Positions 35,620 through 63,990 of a stretch of DNA of 64,000 bases are shown here, one piece after another. Within the stretch, counting starts at the first letter, position 1, and each line of letters opens with the position of its first letter. The notes under the pieces are model-generated. The model saw only the letters and a list, made by a program, of their open reading frames with translations. It ran no database searches and was not told the origin of the DNA. This stretch comes from Sinotaia quadrata (Eukaryota > Mollusca > Gastropoda > Architaenioglossa > Viviparidae), in the NCBI GenBank assembly GCA_028829895.1, contig CM054177.1, positions 29,277,564 to 29,341,563 on the forward strand, given 5' to 3'. A program made the position numbers and the translations under genes.

Positions 35620-35930
35620 CTCTCTCTCTCTCTTAACCCCGAGCGAGAATCGAACCACGATTCTAAAGAGCCGTACTTCCATTTACTGTATTTCAGCTAT
35701 AATAAACATGCATATGGACTTATAATTAAATTAATTAAACGAAAACTGAATGTATGAATTGGAATAAAGTATATAAAATACACGCTCGCGAACACCAAAG
35801 TCGCAAACACGCACATGCACGCATTCACTGTTAGCGTTTTCTCCACCCCGAATGGATTTTTGAACCAAGCACACCCGTACCATTTCCTGCTTCAATTACA
35901 TTTAATAAATAGTGTAACATATACACACTG
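35310..35930 (-). repeat. Three diverged tandem segments with tRNA-like 3' halves (SINE-like)
   Basis: At about 35362-35420, 35633-35690 and 35843-35900 the minus strand has a tRNA T-arm-like stretch. The clearest is GGTTCGATTCTCGCTCGGGG near 35637-35656, which carries a Pol III B-box-like GGTTCGATTC. Each is followed by a GT-rich tail, seen as CA tracts on the plus strand. The 5' tRNA half and A box are missing or unrecognisable, so a tRNA-derived SINE is only likely. Confidence 0.4.
35540..35632. repeat. (CA)n-(CT)n microsatellite
   Basis: About 77 bp of CA followed by a CT tract, directly before the second tRNA-like segment. Confidence 0.98.
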
Positions 35931-36265
35931 ACACGACTTTATACTTAACATATACACACTGACATGACTTTATATTTAACATATACACACTGACACGATT
36001 TTATACTTAACATATACACACTGACACGACTTTATACTTAACATATACACACTGACACGATTTTATACTTAACATATACACACTGACACGATTTTATACT
36101 TAACAAATACACACTGACATGACTTTATATTTAACATATACACACTGACATGACTTTATATTTAACATATACACACTGACATGACTTTATATTTAACATA
36201 TACACACTGACATGACTTTATATTTAACATATACACACTGACACGACTTTATAGTTAACATATAT
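35910..36265. repeat. 31-bp minisatellite, about 11 copies
   Basis: Units of ACATATACACACTGACACGA plus CTTTATACTTA, with ACATG/ACACG and ATTTA/ACTTA variants. Confidence 0.95.
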
Positions 36266-36365
36266 TGTGACATTTTTTGTTACTTTTATTCCTCTGACTT
36301 TTGTTTCCTATAGTCGGATTTTTACTCCACCCGAGCTCTACCACAGATTTCTGCCAATCGTTGCA

Positions 36366-36558
36366 TCAAGTCAACTTAAATAAATCTAACATAAAAGTCA
36401 ACTTAAATAAATCTAACATAAAAGTCAACTTAAATAAATCTAAAATAAAAGTCAACTTAAATAAATCTAACATAAAAGTCAACTTAAATAAATCTAACAT
36501 AAAAGTCAACTTAAATAAATCTAACATAAAAGTCAACTTAAATAAATCTAACATAAAA
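36366..36558. repeat. 27-bp minisatellite, 7 copies
   Basis: Units of AAGTCAACTTAAATAAATCT plus AACATAA. The length divides by three, so both strands stay open (KVNLNKSNI), an artefact. Confidence 0.95.
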
Positions 36559-36599
36559 TTTTTGAGGAAAAAAAAAAAGATGTGTGGATTTCGGGGCTG

Positions 36600-37160
36600 G
36601 TTTACATGATTTGTGTTAATACTGGAAACTAAAAGGAAACTAGTTGATTGCTTCAGTAATTCTACAAATAAATTGCTTTTTATTTTAAAAATTTTAAATT
36701 TTAAATTAATAAATTTTACAGTTCATCTTTACTGATTAATGACTGTATATGTGTTAAATGCCATCTTAGTTCAAAAATTATTCTTACCAATTCTAGGTGA
36801 GTCTAGACTATGCCTCTTTATTCAATTTAGGAATGGGCTGGCCCATAAATAGGATTAATACTTATAATATTTCGTCATTTATTCGGTTATCCAGATTGTT
36901 TGTATGAAAAATAATTATTGTGAATAATGGAAAGGTATGTGATCCACCTTTCTTTGTTTGTTTTTTGTTTCTTTCTCTTTTTTTTTTGTTGTTGTTATTG
37001 TGTTTAAGAAAAAACATTATTGTTGTTGTTGAAATTATTAGTTTGACGATATATAATCCAGACACGGCCTGAAAACTAGGAAGTATAGCATGTCATCAAT
37101 AGTACACGTGTACAAACACGTAAATATGTGAATATAGTCTTTCTGACGACGAAATACACC
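36600..37160. other. Intergenic AT-rich sequence
   Basis: Contains a T-rich/GTT tract at 36950-37040. No gene recognised. Confidence 0.6.
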
Positions 37161-37178
37161 ATTTGACCAGTCTTCCTG

Positions 37179-37390
37179 CGGTTGGCAGACTATGCAAATT
37201 AACCATTTACAGAGCTCTGTAATTCAGCTGGTTGGCAGACTATGCAAATTAACCATTTACAGAGCTCTGTAATTCTGCTGGTTGGCAGACTATGCAAATT
37301 AACCATTTACAGAGCTCTGTAATTCTGCTGGTTGGCAGACTCTATGCAAATTAACCATTTACAGAGCTCTGTAATTCTGCTGGTTGGTTA
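37179..37390. promoter_or_regulatory. 50-bp tandem array carrying four POU-type octamers
   Basis: Four units (50, 50 and 52 bp spacing) each contain a perfect octamer ATGCAAAT (37192, 37242, 37292, 37344) followed by TAACC, and the 12-bp palindrome ACAGAGCTCTGT. Octamers bind POU-homeodomain factors. The regular array could act as a binding cluster, but it may only be a minisatellite that contains the motif. Confidence 0.45.
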
Positions 37391-38615
37391 AAAGCAGCTC
37401 GCCCTGTTGTTGCTGGCTGGTAAAAAATAACCGATGTGATGATAAAAAAAAATTATATATACCAATCAAAAATCTATAGAAAGTGCTGTTATAATTCTTT
37501 TCTGGTCTTATGCCTGAACATATGGAATTCCGATGAATGAATTAAGGCTGCTGTAGAGCAAGGGGCGTTTGTACTTGTCTCGCTGCAATGAACTCTTTTC
37601 AAGGGCTTACTGCTCAACCCCTTCATTAGTAGGATTGGCTCCTGAAAGCGCTGCGGTCGAATTATTGGAGTGTCTGAAACTAGAAATACACATACAGCTA
37701 AAAATCAGAAGCTAACCTTAATTAATTGCTTGTCACAGATGAATTTTGATTCCCACCAACAAGAAAGAAAGTGTAGCGAATAAACGTATTATGTTAGGCC
37801 TTGAATTCTAAGTGCGTTCTCCAGCAAGCAACGGCTTACAAGTGACAGTCAGTTTCAAGTTTAGTCGGGGCGTCTCAGTGTACTTTTAATCTGAAATAAG
37901 GAAGTGGGCGACAATGTGTCTTCAGTGTGTTTGAGGGGGAGGGGGGTAGTGAGGGCATACGTAAATGCTTTGCACTCAGACCACTCAGGCAGACAAGTGT
38001 GTTAAGGTTGCTGCGCGAAACATTGTAAAGGCTGCTGACGTCAGCAAGAAAGAGCTACGGAATGCGAGCTTCTTCCTCCACCACTTGCAGGGACTTTCTC
38101 TTCACTGGATTCTGGAGAGGGTGGGTGTCTTGGTGAAGCGTTGGTAGTAGTGGGGTTTTCAGCTGCTTGCCATTGGGGAGAGTAGGTCGTCAATGATAAT
38201 GTTTTGTTTGCCTACACTACAAGATGTCCTTGAAGGGGAACAAATCCAGCTCTCTTCCGAGTCACTTCAATCAGCATCCGTTAATCGACTGATACCGACT
38301 TTAAGAGAGAGAATATATATATATATAAATAAATAAAACTTGACAAAGGCCTGGAAACCGTGTCAGACTGCTGCAGAACTGGCCAATTTCCCACCGAGTT
38401 CCAGACTCCTGCGGTACTTTCACCCGAGTTGCGGCCCTCCACGGTTTAAAAAACGCTATGTTTAGTACCTCCAGTAATCGTAGTAGGCTGGTTTGTAGTA
38501 GTCTTTGCGCTATCGGTGTCCTTATCGACGAAACGTGTTGTTGACGTGTGTTGTATATTGAGTTGAAAGAGCCACCATAGCAAGTCTGGGGGTGGCGGTT
38601 GTCTGTGTGCGTGAT
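37391..38615. other. Intergenic, relatively GC-rich unassigned sequence
   Basis: Higher GC and CpG than the surroundings. A stretch at 38340-38450 resembles the GC-rich ends of degraded DNA transposons (GAGTTGCGGCCCTCCACGG) but no element could be delimited. The 60-codon frame at 37965-38147 has no recognisable family. Confidence 0.4.
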
Positions 38616-38619
38616 GTTT

Positions 38620-38646
38620 AGATAGATAGATAGATAGATAGATAGT
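38620..38646. repeat. (GATA)n microsatellite
   Basis: About six GATA/TAGA units. Confidence 0.95.
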
Positions 38647-39000
38647 GTAAGAAAACTCCGGAGTCAGAGACTTATCACAACGTGCCCAACCAATGGGACA
38701 TAACAGGTAAGCTGGAAATCGAGTGTATTTTCGGCGGCTGCAGTCGCTGTCTGCATAGCGATGTTGTCAAATTCTTCTAAGTGCCTCACTTGCTCGCATA
38801 CGTCACTGATCAAAGCATGATTTCTGAATTTTGTTACACCCTTTATATACAAGTTCAAAAATATCAAGACTTAGCTGGTTTCCTTCCAATGTACACATCA
38901 CACATAAAGAAATTAAATTGACACGTTTTGAGTTCAGGAATGATACAGAACAAGACTGCAATGAAGACGATTTCATCAGTGTACATAAAACATTTCAAAA
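38647..39000. other. Intergenic sequence with a minus-strand open frame
   Basis: A 67-codon minus frame at 38664-38867 contains ISDVCEQVRHLEEF, which looks compositionally protein-like. It matches no family I know and has no splice context. Confidence 0.3.
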
Positions 39001-39002
39001 TG

Positions 39003-39060
39003 TGGATTAGCGTTTCTTGTTTTCATGTATAGATACACTTCTAAAATATGTCAACATTGG
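39003..39060. repeat. 58-bp repeat unit split by an LTR insertion (left copy)
   Basis: The unit with TTTCATGTATAGATACACTT and ATGTCAACATTGG here is repeated at 40784-40905 on the other side of the LTR-like element. The insertion therefore landed in a pre-existing tandem repeat. Confidence 0.85.
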
Positions 39061-40087
39061 TGTGACGCCAACGCCACCTAGTTAATGGTTATGATTATTA
39101 TTAATTATTTAATCATCCATAACTAATTACAAGTGATGAGAATCTTAATTTATGTTATTAATAATTCTCCACCAGACACCACTCATCTCTCTCACTTGGC
39201 GGATATGCGGGCGCTGTAAATGTTTTCTCTCTTCCACAACATTAAAGACAAATATTTACCGTCACACCCTACTTAAATAGGTGGGAAAATTCTTACCAAA
39301 GGAGAAGACAAATCCATCTTTAATCTATATTTAGCGAGCCTACATCCACCCACTTTCAACATAAAGTTACCAATATGTGTAAGAAGGTCAATAAATTTAT
39401 TAAATCAACAATCAAGAATACATATAACAAATACATTGAGAAAGATTACTTGACATCAATATTTCCGTCATACCACATTCAAATAATTTTATTATCTATA
39501 CAGTCTTACATCCTAAACACAATTCAATAGATTAGTGTCAATACAAATCACAGGATAGTTCTTATCAGAGAACAGAAATGGAGTTATCAGAGATAAAAGT
39601 GATAATAGTTTTTACATAACCTTATTTATGCACTTTTGTAACTTAGTCACAACTTATTGTTCACATCAATTCTACGTGTTTCTCTCCTGACATTGTTGAA
39701 CACTAATTCGCTGCTATTCTCTCGAGGTTAATCTGGCACTCTACCTTTATAGCTCCCTCAAGCAGAACAGCAATTGTAGCAATTTCCAATAACCTCCTTG
39801 TATAAGAAATTACTCTATATAGTCAGCATACCTTGCCCCCATACATTAATGCAATGCAGTGTATTCCTTATACACTGCTGCAGACACCTCTCACGTCTAC
39901 CAGAATCGTAGCAGTCTATAATCAGTGAACCAGGAGATTCCATTAAAACAAGGAAAGGCTGCTTTTTCGCTGTAATAATATAATCAGAGATCAAATGCTA
40001 AATTTCCAGTTTATTACTTTTTAACTCCATTCTTTCTTACATTCAAGTCTCAACTCACAATCTTCTGCAACAGCATTCATCAGCCAG

Positions 40088-40119
<32 letters not shown>

Positions 40120-40783
40120 ACACGCGCGCATATATAAACACACACAAACATATAGCACAATAAATACAGCATAAAAGTTTTATGAGCGGGGTTCAGTAGA
40201 AACAATATCAAGTGATTAGCATACCATATATAAGCATCTTAGTCCACAATATGTACAAATAATAGTCTTCTCACATAATACATCTCTACGTAAAACACAA
40301 GTATATCAATAGCAAAATGCATGAAATATTTATCACGCATAATACATCTCTATGTAAAACACAAGTATAATATATCAATAGCAAAATGCATGAAATATTT
40401 CTAAGTCCATTCTCTCTCAATCAGTCAGTTAACTCACCATCAAGCTAACGGCTGCCTTTCATGATCGGACTTCTTGCCACACCAAATTCAAGTGATTGGA
40501 CAATAGAATTCTCTACAGCATGTAACCTTTTGACCTCAGCCCATTGGCTGGTCTCGTTCTCGTAAAACTTAACCAGTTGATAAAAAAAAAAAACTACTCA
40601 TCCAGTTGGAACTGGTTTACATTACATCAGCAATTACTAGCATATTCTCAGCTTGAGTGTTTACGCCAACTTTGACACAAAATATCATTATAAGGAGTGC
40701 CCAAGGTCGGGTCACTTGACAATTTAACAGCTTATATAACAATTAAGTCTAGAAATATGGATAGACAAATTTACTCAACCACA
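39061..40783. mobile_element. Solo-LTR-like element, 1723 bp, with 5-bp target duplication
   Basis: It begins TGTGACGCCAACGCC and ends CTCAACCACA, so it has TG...CA ends with TGTG/CACA inverted tips. ATTGG flanks both sides (39056-39060 and 40784-40788). A perfect 5-bp duplication with TG...CA ends is the hallmark of an LTR retroelement integration. No gag or pol frame is present, so it is a solo LTR or a small non-autonomous LTR element. A (CA)n tract lies at 40086-40115. A truncated inverted relative lies at 48178-48745. Confidence 0.8.
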
Positions 40784-40910
40784 ATTGGAATTAGCATTTC
40801 ATGTCTTCATGTACAGACACACTTCTAATATATGTCAACATTGGAATTAGCATTTCATGTCTTCATGTATAGACACACTTCTAAAATATGTCAACATTGG
40901 AATTAGCATT
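40784..40910. repeat. 58-bp repeat units right of the LTR insertion
   Basis: Two further copies built on GGAATTAGCATTTCATGTCT and ACACTTCTAAAATATGTCAA. Confidence 0.88.
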
Positions 40911-41154
40911 TCCGTATTTCAATCACACATTCACAAGTTAAATGGAATTTGATTGACTTAGGAATACAGCGCACACTGCATATCTGCAAATTATCAGACA
41001 TCACATTTATTTTTCTAAATATTTATTTTTCTTCTTTTTTCAGATTTGTTACCGATACATATAAAATATTTATAAAATATTCACAACTTCTTATGTACGT
41101 GTAAGCTCTTTGAAAAGCAGCACAGCCCGTCACTTGTACTTCCATTCATCCAAG

Positions 41155-41340
41155 ATGAAACTGAACATAAACTGTGACAAAACTCTTGAACATAAACTGT
41201 CACAATACCTCTGAACATAAATCCTGATATTAAACTGTGACAAACCCCCTGAACATAAGCCCTGAACAAAACTGTGACAAAACTCCTGAACAGAAAACCC
41301 TGAACAAAAACTGTGAACATATACCTTGAACATAAACTAA
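41155..41340. repeat. ~40-bp degenerate minisatellite
   Basis: Tandem variants of CTGAACATAAACTGTGACAA with AACTC or CCCC. Confidence 0.85.
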
Positions 41341-41369
41341 CGGTTTCGGTCTCATTAAGAAAATGAAAA

Positions 41370-41630
41370 CATTGTACAGGTTCACTTCAAGAACATGAAA
41401 AATTGTACAGATTCACTTCAAGAACATGAAAACATTGTACAGATTCACTTCAAGAACATGAAAACATTGTACAGATTCACTTCAAGAACATGAAAAATTG
41501 TACAGATTCACTTCAAGAACATGAAAACATTGTACAGATTCACTTCAAGAACATGAAAACATTGTACAGATTCACTTCAAGAACAAGAAAACGTTGTACA
41601 GATTCACTTCAAGAACATGAAAATATTCTA
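41370..41630. repeat. 32-bp minisatellite, about 8 copies
   Basis: Units of GATTCACTTCAAGAACATGA followed by AAACATTGTACA. Confidence 0.95.
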
Positions 41631-41809
41631 TCGCGATGATGTCGCTCCTATCAGGAAAATAAAAAATAATTGCGCATTATCAACCGAGATTCAAAATAAA
41701 AAAACTGGTTTGCAATCAATCACGCTATTATAAAGCTGTTATTTAATAGTACAGGTGGTTGACTGATATTCAGTCATGAAAAACTATTAGCAGTTGTTTG
41801 GCTGGCGTT

Positions 41810-42350
41810 CACATACGACAGGCTTTGCCAGGTGGTCGTCCAACGTTCATCTACGACAGTCTTGGCCAGGTAGTTGTCGGACAGTCACCTATGAGAGATT
41901 TTTCTAGGTGGTTTTCTGACGTTTACCTATGACATACTTTGCCAGGTGGTTTTCTGACGTTTACCCATGACAGACTTTGCCAGGTGGTTTTCTGACGTTT
42001 ACCCATAACAAACTTTGCCAGGTGGTTTTCTGACGTTTACCCATAACAGACTTTGCCAGGTGGTTTTCTGACGTTTACCCATGACAGACTTTGCCAGGTG
42101 GTTTTCTGACGTTTACCTATGACAGACTTTGCCAGGTGGTTTTCTGACGTTTACCTATGACAAACTTTGCCAGGTGGTTTTCTGACGTTTACCCATAACA
42201 GACTTTGCCAGGTGGTTTTCTGACATTTACACTTGATAGACTTTGCCATGTGGTTTTCTGACGTTTATCCACGAAAGACTTTGCCAGGTGGTTTTCTGAC
42301 GTTTATCTATGACAGATTTGCCAGATGGTTTTCTGACGTTCACCTACAGG
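41810..42350. repeat. 38-bp minisatellite, about 14 copies
   Basis: Units of GGTGGTTTTCTGACGTTTAC plus CCATGACAGACTTTGCCA. Confidence 0.95.
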
Positions 42351-42359
42351 GATCTCGAT

Positions 42360-43740
42360 AGCTAATAATTTTTTTATAATAGCACAACCTGTATGAAAGT
42401 TAAGTGCATATATGGATTTAAATTACTACAAGAATGGCCTTGACAAAGGCTATATACAAAATAACTACAATAATGGCCTTGATAAAGACTATATACAAAA
42501 TTATACTTTAATAATACACAGAGAGAGAAGATCCTAGTTATACACTTTTTTCCAGCAAACAGTTGACAGTGAAGTACACGATAACATATCAATACGTATT
42601 CAATCGAATGTTCTGGCGATTTAGTAAGACGCCCCATTCTTGAGTGAGCACGACAGAGATGAAATCAAAATGCGAACTGTGCATCTGGATGTCCTGAATA
42701 TGTATCTGGTGTATCATAGCACAACCACGATAGTCCCAAACGGGTATTTAAACAAGTATAAAGTGCCAAAATCATGGCTACAAACGGGTACATTAAGCAA
42801 GTCACACATATGTACAGCACACTTCTAAAAGAAAACGCTTGCAGTCATCCTCTCGATTCATTGTTCAGTTATGCAATACATAATCCATAAATAAATTCAT
42901 ATTCATACATAGGTACATTCATATATAATATACATTCATACACACATACAGATATATATGCACGGTATATGTTTGTATACCACATTCAACTGCAAGGTCA
43001 TCACAGTAACGTAGCGTAGGTCATGACTGTATTAAAGATAATATATCAAAGGTATTTTTAATAATTAAACAAACACTTTCATCTGAAGCCCAGTTAAGGT
43101 CCTCAAGAAACGTTTCGATTTTGCACACTGTATAAGGAAAGCGACGAGGTAGTGAACTCACATGTATACAAATCTCTATTCTTTGAGCATTGTTCTGTCT
43201 GATCTATGTGAAAATAGACAATGTCGAGTCAGTCTATTCGCGGTACTGATGTGGTAATGATGAATCAAGGGGTATTATACTGACTTAATATCTAATCCAA
43301 AATTATTCCCAACCCTACCAATAATTTCCATAATTTATTTTGCTACTTTAAAATAAGTAAATTAAATTGAATTATACAATAACCATATTAATTAAATTAA
43401 TTGAAGTAATCTTAGTTAAGAAATTATGTCACTCTAATCCTACTTTCTACTATTTGAAAAATACGATTTTTGCCAAATCTGCCACCTCCTACTTTTAATA
43501 CACGTGGAAAATATAGTACTTGTAAAATCTGCCACCTGGTACATATGTTTTTACAATTTGGAAACCTGCTACTTGCAAAATCCTCACTATGCCATATTTT
43601 CTTTTTTTCAAAGTTTTGAAAATTGACATTGCAAAATCTGCTACCATTTACTTACTTTACATTTTGGAAAACCGACTTGCAAACCCCGTCAACATGGCGT
43701 GAGCGATATTTATTGTGCCGACATTTGTATACGATAAACT
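42360..43740. other. Intergenic sequence
   Basis: A two-copy ~51-bp duplication (AATGGCCTTGAYAAAG) lies at 42432-42500. No gene recognised in the remainder. Confidence 0.55.
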
Positions 43741-43754
43741 TGACGTCTATTCTA

Positions 43755-44110
43755 CAGGTTATCAATAAACTTGGTGTTATTGTCAATCAAAGCGCACATG
43801 TTTACAGTAAACTTGATATTATTGTCAATCAAAGTCCACATGTTTACAGTAAACTTGATATTATTGTCAATCAAAGCACATATGCTTTACAGTAAACTTG
43901 GTGCTATTGTCAATCAAAGCCAAAATGTTTACAGTAAACTTGGTGTTATTGTCAATCAAAGTACTTATGTTTACAGTAAACTTGGTATCGATCAAAGTCA
44001 CATATGAACAGTAAACTTGATTTTTTATACTCGGTTAATCCCACATGTTATCAGTAAACTTGAGGTTTATACTCAGCCAAAGCCATCAGTTTACAGTAAA
44101 CGTGATTGCT
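43755..44110. repeat. 42-bp minisatellite, about 8 copies, degenerate at its 3' end
   Basis: Units of TATTGTCAATCAAAGCACAT plus GTTTACAGTAAACTTGGTG. 42 is a multiple of 3, so frames stay open. Confidence 0.93.
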
Positions 44111-44529
44111 TACAACAACCATTTAACTCGATTGTTTACTATCATTTAACTAATTTTGTAAACCTGATTCACTATATCCATTATGACTACAGGTTTACAG
44201 AAACGATGACAACTGGTTCGAAATCATGTCCACGGTTGTAACACTTGAAATAAGCTAGAAAATATAAAAGTGCTAGGAATTAGAACATGTAAACTTGAAA
44301 TAAACTAGAGCATGTATAAACTTGAAGTAAATTTGAGCATTTACTGTAATTTAAGACCACGTGTAGAGAAAACGTCATCGTTGGTAACCTAAAGTCACAT
44401 GATTACAGGGGAAAATTGATCGTTAAAAGTAAGGTGTGTACACAGAAATAAATTTAATTAGTTCCATTCAAGCTCATCTTGGGCGACACTAAAAGCACAC
44501 TGCTTCATTATGTTACAAGTGTCATTACA

Positions 44530-44670
44530 AATTATTAAATACAACGCGTGGTACAAGCCTTATGTAAGTACGAAACATTATTAAATACAACGCGTGGTAC
44601 AAGCCTTATGTAAGTACGAAACATTATTAAATACAACGCGTGGTACAAGCCTTATGTAAGTACGAAACAT
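44530..44670. repeat. 46-bp tandem repeat, 3 near-perfect copies
   Basis: Units ATTATTAAATACAACGCGTG plus GTACAAGCCTTATGTAAG at 46-bp spacing. Confidence 0.95.
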
Positions 44671-44899
44671 GCCCTCAACGAGTCCACCACGGAAGCAATT
44701 ATATTTACATTAATTAAAGATTGGAATCACCAATATGCATGAATAACTGAGTATATTTCAGTTTTTAGTAATAAAAGGTTCATATTTACAAAAGACAGAG
44801 AATTTTGTAACTTTGTTGTCGGTAAGAAACTTCTCACTTGAAACAAAAAATAATGTACAAGATTATTATATCTGAGGAACTAATTGACTGTTAGTCACT

Positions 44900-45050
44900 A
44901 GAACTGGTTCTCCTTAGTAAGGTGTCATTAGTAAATAGTAAATGGCCCTACTTGGCAAGTTGTATTAGTAAACAGACCTGGCCCTACATGGCAAGTTGTC
45001 ATTAGTAAATAGACCTGGCCCTACATGGCAAGTTGTAATTAGTAAACAGA
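44900..45050. repeat. ~45-bp repeat, about 3 units
   Basis: Copies of GGCAAGTTGTMATTAGTAAA followed by AGACCTGGCCCTACAT. Confidence 0.88.
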
Positions 45051-45179
45051 GCCTACTAATACGATGTTTACTTAGATTTAAATAGGTTATTTAAAACCTG
45101 TTATTTTTTCCACTTAACATTTCCTGCTGACACAATCAAATTACAACACAGAGCAAGTTATCAATTCCCTGCTGATGTA

Positions 45180-45720
45180 TCCACGCAATATTCAGCAGGT
45201 TTCATGCTCACTGAGTTTTCATCTTAAAATATTGAGCACGTCATCTAAAGTCTGCTGATGTCTCCACGTAATAGTAGACACATTAAAGTCTATTGATATC
45301 TCCATGTTGTATTTATCACGTCATCTAAAGTCTATTGATATCTCCATATTACATTCATCACGTCATCTAAAGTCTGTTGATATCTCCACGTTATATTCAG
45401 AACGTCATCTTAAGTCTGTTGATATCTCCACGTTATATTCAGCACGTCATCTAAAGTCTGTTGATACCACCACTTTATGTTCAGCACGTCATCTAAAGTC
45501 TGTTGATATCACCACATATTGTTCAGCACGTCATCTAAAGTCTGTTGATATCACCACGTATTGTTCAGCACGTCATCTAAAATTCTAAATCCTGTTGACA
45601 TCTCCACGTGATATAGCACATCTGAAGCCTATCGATATCTCCACGTGATATTCAGCAGGTCATCTAAATCCTGCTGATTTCTCCACATGATATTCAGAAC
45701 ATTATATAAGGTGCATTGAT
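45180..45720. repeat. 45-bp minisatellite, about 11 copies
   Basis: Units of CACGTCATCTAAAGTCTGTT plus GATATCTCCACGTTATATTCA. Most are exactly 45 bp and therefore translate as ARHLKSVDISTLYS repeats. No sign of real coding. Confidence 0.95.
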
Positions 45721-47029
45721 ATCTATACTTAATAAATAAAAAAAATACATTTATAATTTTACTCTGTACAAGGCTATGGGTGTTTAGTCTATCAAGAGAA
45801 ACTTTGTATCAACAACATTACATGCAAACCAACTAAAGGCTTATTTCTAATACCAAGAAATGTGATATTAGTGGTGACTTCTAAAATCAAATAAAACATT
45901 TTATGTGTCCAGTGAATATCTGGACCACCGCAGCCAGTCTTATTTCACCATCACATATATGACTGTAGTTGGATTTTAGTGGATTTCTATAACAGTCCCG
46001 AGACAAATAGTTTTCCTGACTTTTAAAAATATTATGTATATAAGTAAGTAAATATGTATAGATTTACACTCGAATACCTACGTGACAGAGACTTCGTGTA
46101 TAAATTATGTACAGAGTTCAATACGTACAGATTTATACTCAAATAGTAACACGTGTAATAATGTGACCTCATAATGTCTTCATTCGACTTAAGCTCTGTG
46201 GGTAACAGACATTCAGTCGTTTAAGAGGTCTTACGACTGAAATAAAAATACATTTTAAGGATGTTCTCACAGGGACACATCAGTTCAAGTCAAAATAGCT
46301 TTTTTAAAATCAATCATATGTTGTGATCGTACTTTTTATTTAGGCATCTATATTTTGGATAAATCTGTAGCAATTGCACTTAGTAGTGATAATTTGTTGT
46401 GACTATTTCCTTATTCTGCATTAAGGATAAAAGCTTCGGACTTAGTAGTGGCAATTTTAGAAACCGTTTCCTTTTATCCTGTATTAAAGATAAAAGCTCA
46501 GGGAAGCTGGAATTATTGACGGCATTACAGAGTCAGGCCTGAGACGTGTCGTGATCAGAGAGAGTTTTTCTTTACAAACATCGACGCTAGGGGTGATTTT
46601 TCATGTGCACACCTATCTGACAAGTTTCCGTGGTCTTTTCCGATCTGTAGTGTTACAAAAGGATGTAGTGACTGCTTGTTTACTTTTGGCTTATGTCCAC
46701 TCCCAACGCCAAATGGACAGTCCGAAGGAAATAGGGAAAAGTTCCCAATCAAAGGCCTAAAGCTTTGAAGGACCATCAGAATAGAAGGGTGTATTCGGGA
46801 ACATCACAAATTCTCTGTCTGCTATCGTACAAAGGCACTTTTGCTGATCTATATTGTCGGTATGAGTCCGAGTTTTTCATTACTTAACGAACATCACATT
46901 CTGTTTACAAGGTACTGAGCACAGACACACCTGTCCTATACTGTCTACAAGGTACTGTGCACACACACACCTGTCCTATAGCGAGAGTTTACGGTTTGTG
47001 ATTGCAGCTACTTAGTGAACATCGCACTG
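45721..47029. other. 3' flank and presumed 3' UTR of the ABCA gene
   Basis: No convincing ORF. Small duplications lie at 46375-46500 and 46900-46985 (ACACACACCTGTCCTATA). A minus-strand AATAAA at 46340-46335, about 690 nt past the stop codon, could be the polyadenylation signal, but other AATAAA words are present. Confidence 0.35.
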
Positions 47030-63451
<16,422 letters not shown>

Positions 63452-63594
63452 CTGGATAACAAATGCTCATGTATCATATAAAAACAGCATACAGAATAGA
63501 GAGAGTCGTCCGAGACATTTCAAAAGTCTATATTTAGACTTGACAACTCCAGTAAAAGAACAAATTGTTGAAATAATATTGATCTAACACGAAG

Positions 63595-63990
63595 AATGGA
63601 AAATAAATGGATTACAACACCATATTTACGCTTGATAATAGTATTACAAGAACAAATTCTGCTACTATTGATCTAACAATAAGTAAGGAATCTAAATGCA
63701 TTACAACACCATATTTACACTTGATAATAGTATTACAAGAACAAATTCTGCTACTATTGATCTAACAATAAGAAAGGAATCTAAATGCATTACAACACCA
63801 TATTTACACTTGATAATAGTATTACAAGAACAAATTCTGCTACTATTGATCTAACAATAAGAAAGGAATCTAAATGCATTACAACACCATATTTACGCTT
63901 GATAATTGTATTACAAGAACAAATTCTGCTACTATTGATCTAACAATAAGAAAGGAATCTAAATGCATTACAGACTAATTTTAGGCTATA
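63595..63990. repeat. 89-bp tandem repeat, 4-5 copies, running to the window end
   Basis: Units ATTACAACACCATATTTACR plus GAACAAATTCTGCTACTATT at 89-bp spacing (63611, 63700, 63789, 63878). Confidence 0.93.

Noticed and set aside
35633..35700. Functional tRNA gene on the minus strand
   Set aside because: Only a T-arm-like 3' half is present. There is no acceptor-stem partner, D-arm or A box.
45304..45588. 94-codon ORF with ARHLKSVDIS repeats
   Set aside because: Product of a 45-bp minisatellite that decays at both ends, without a start context.
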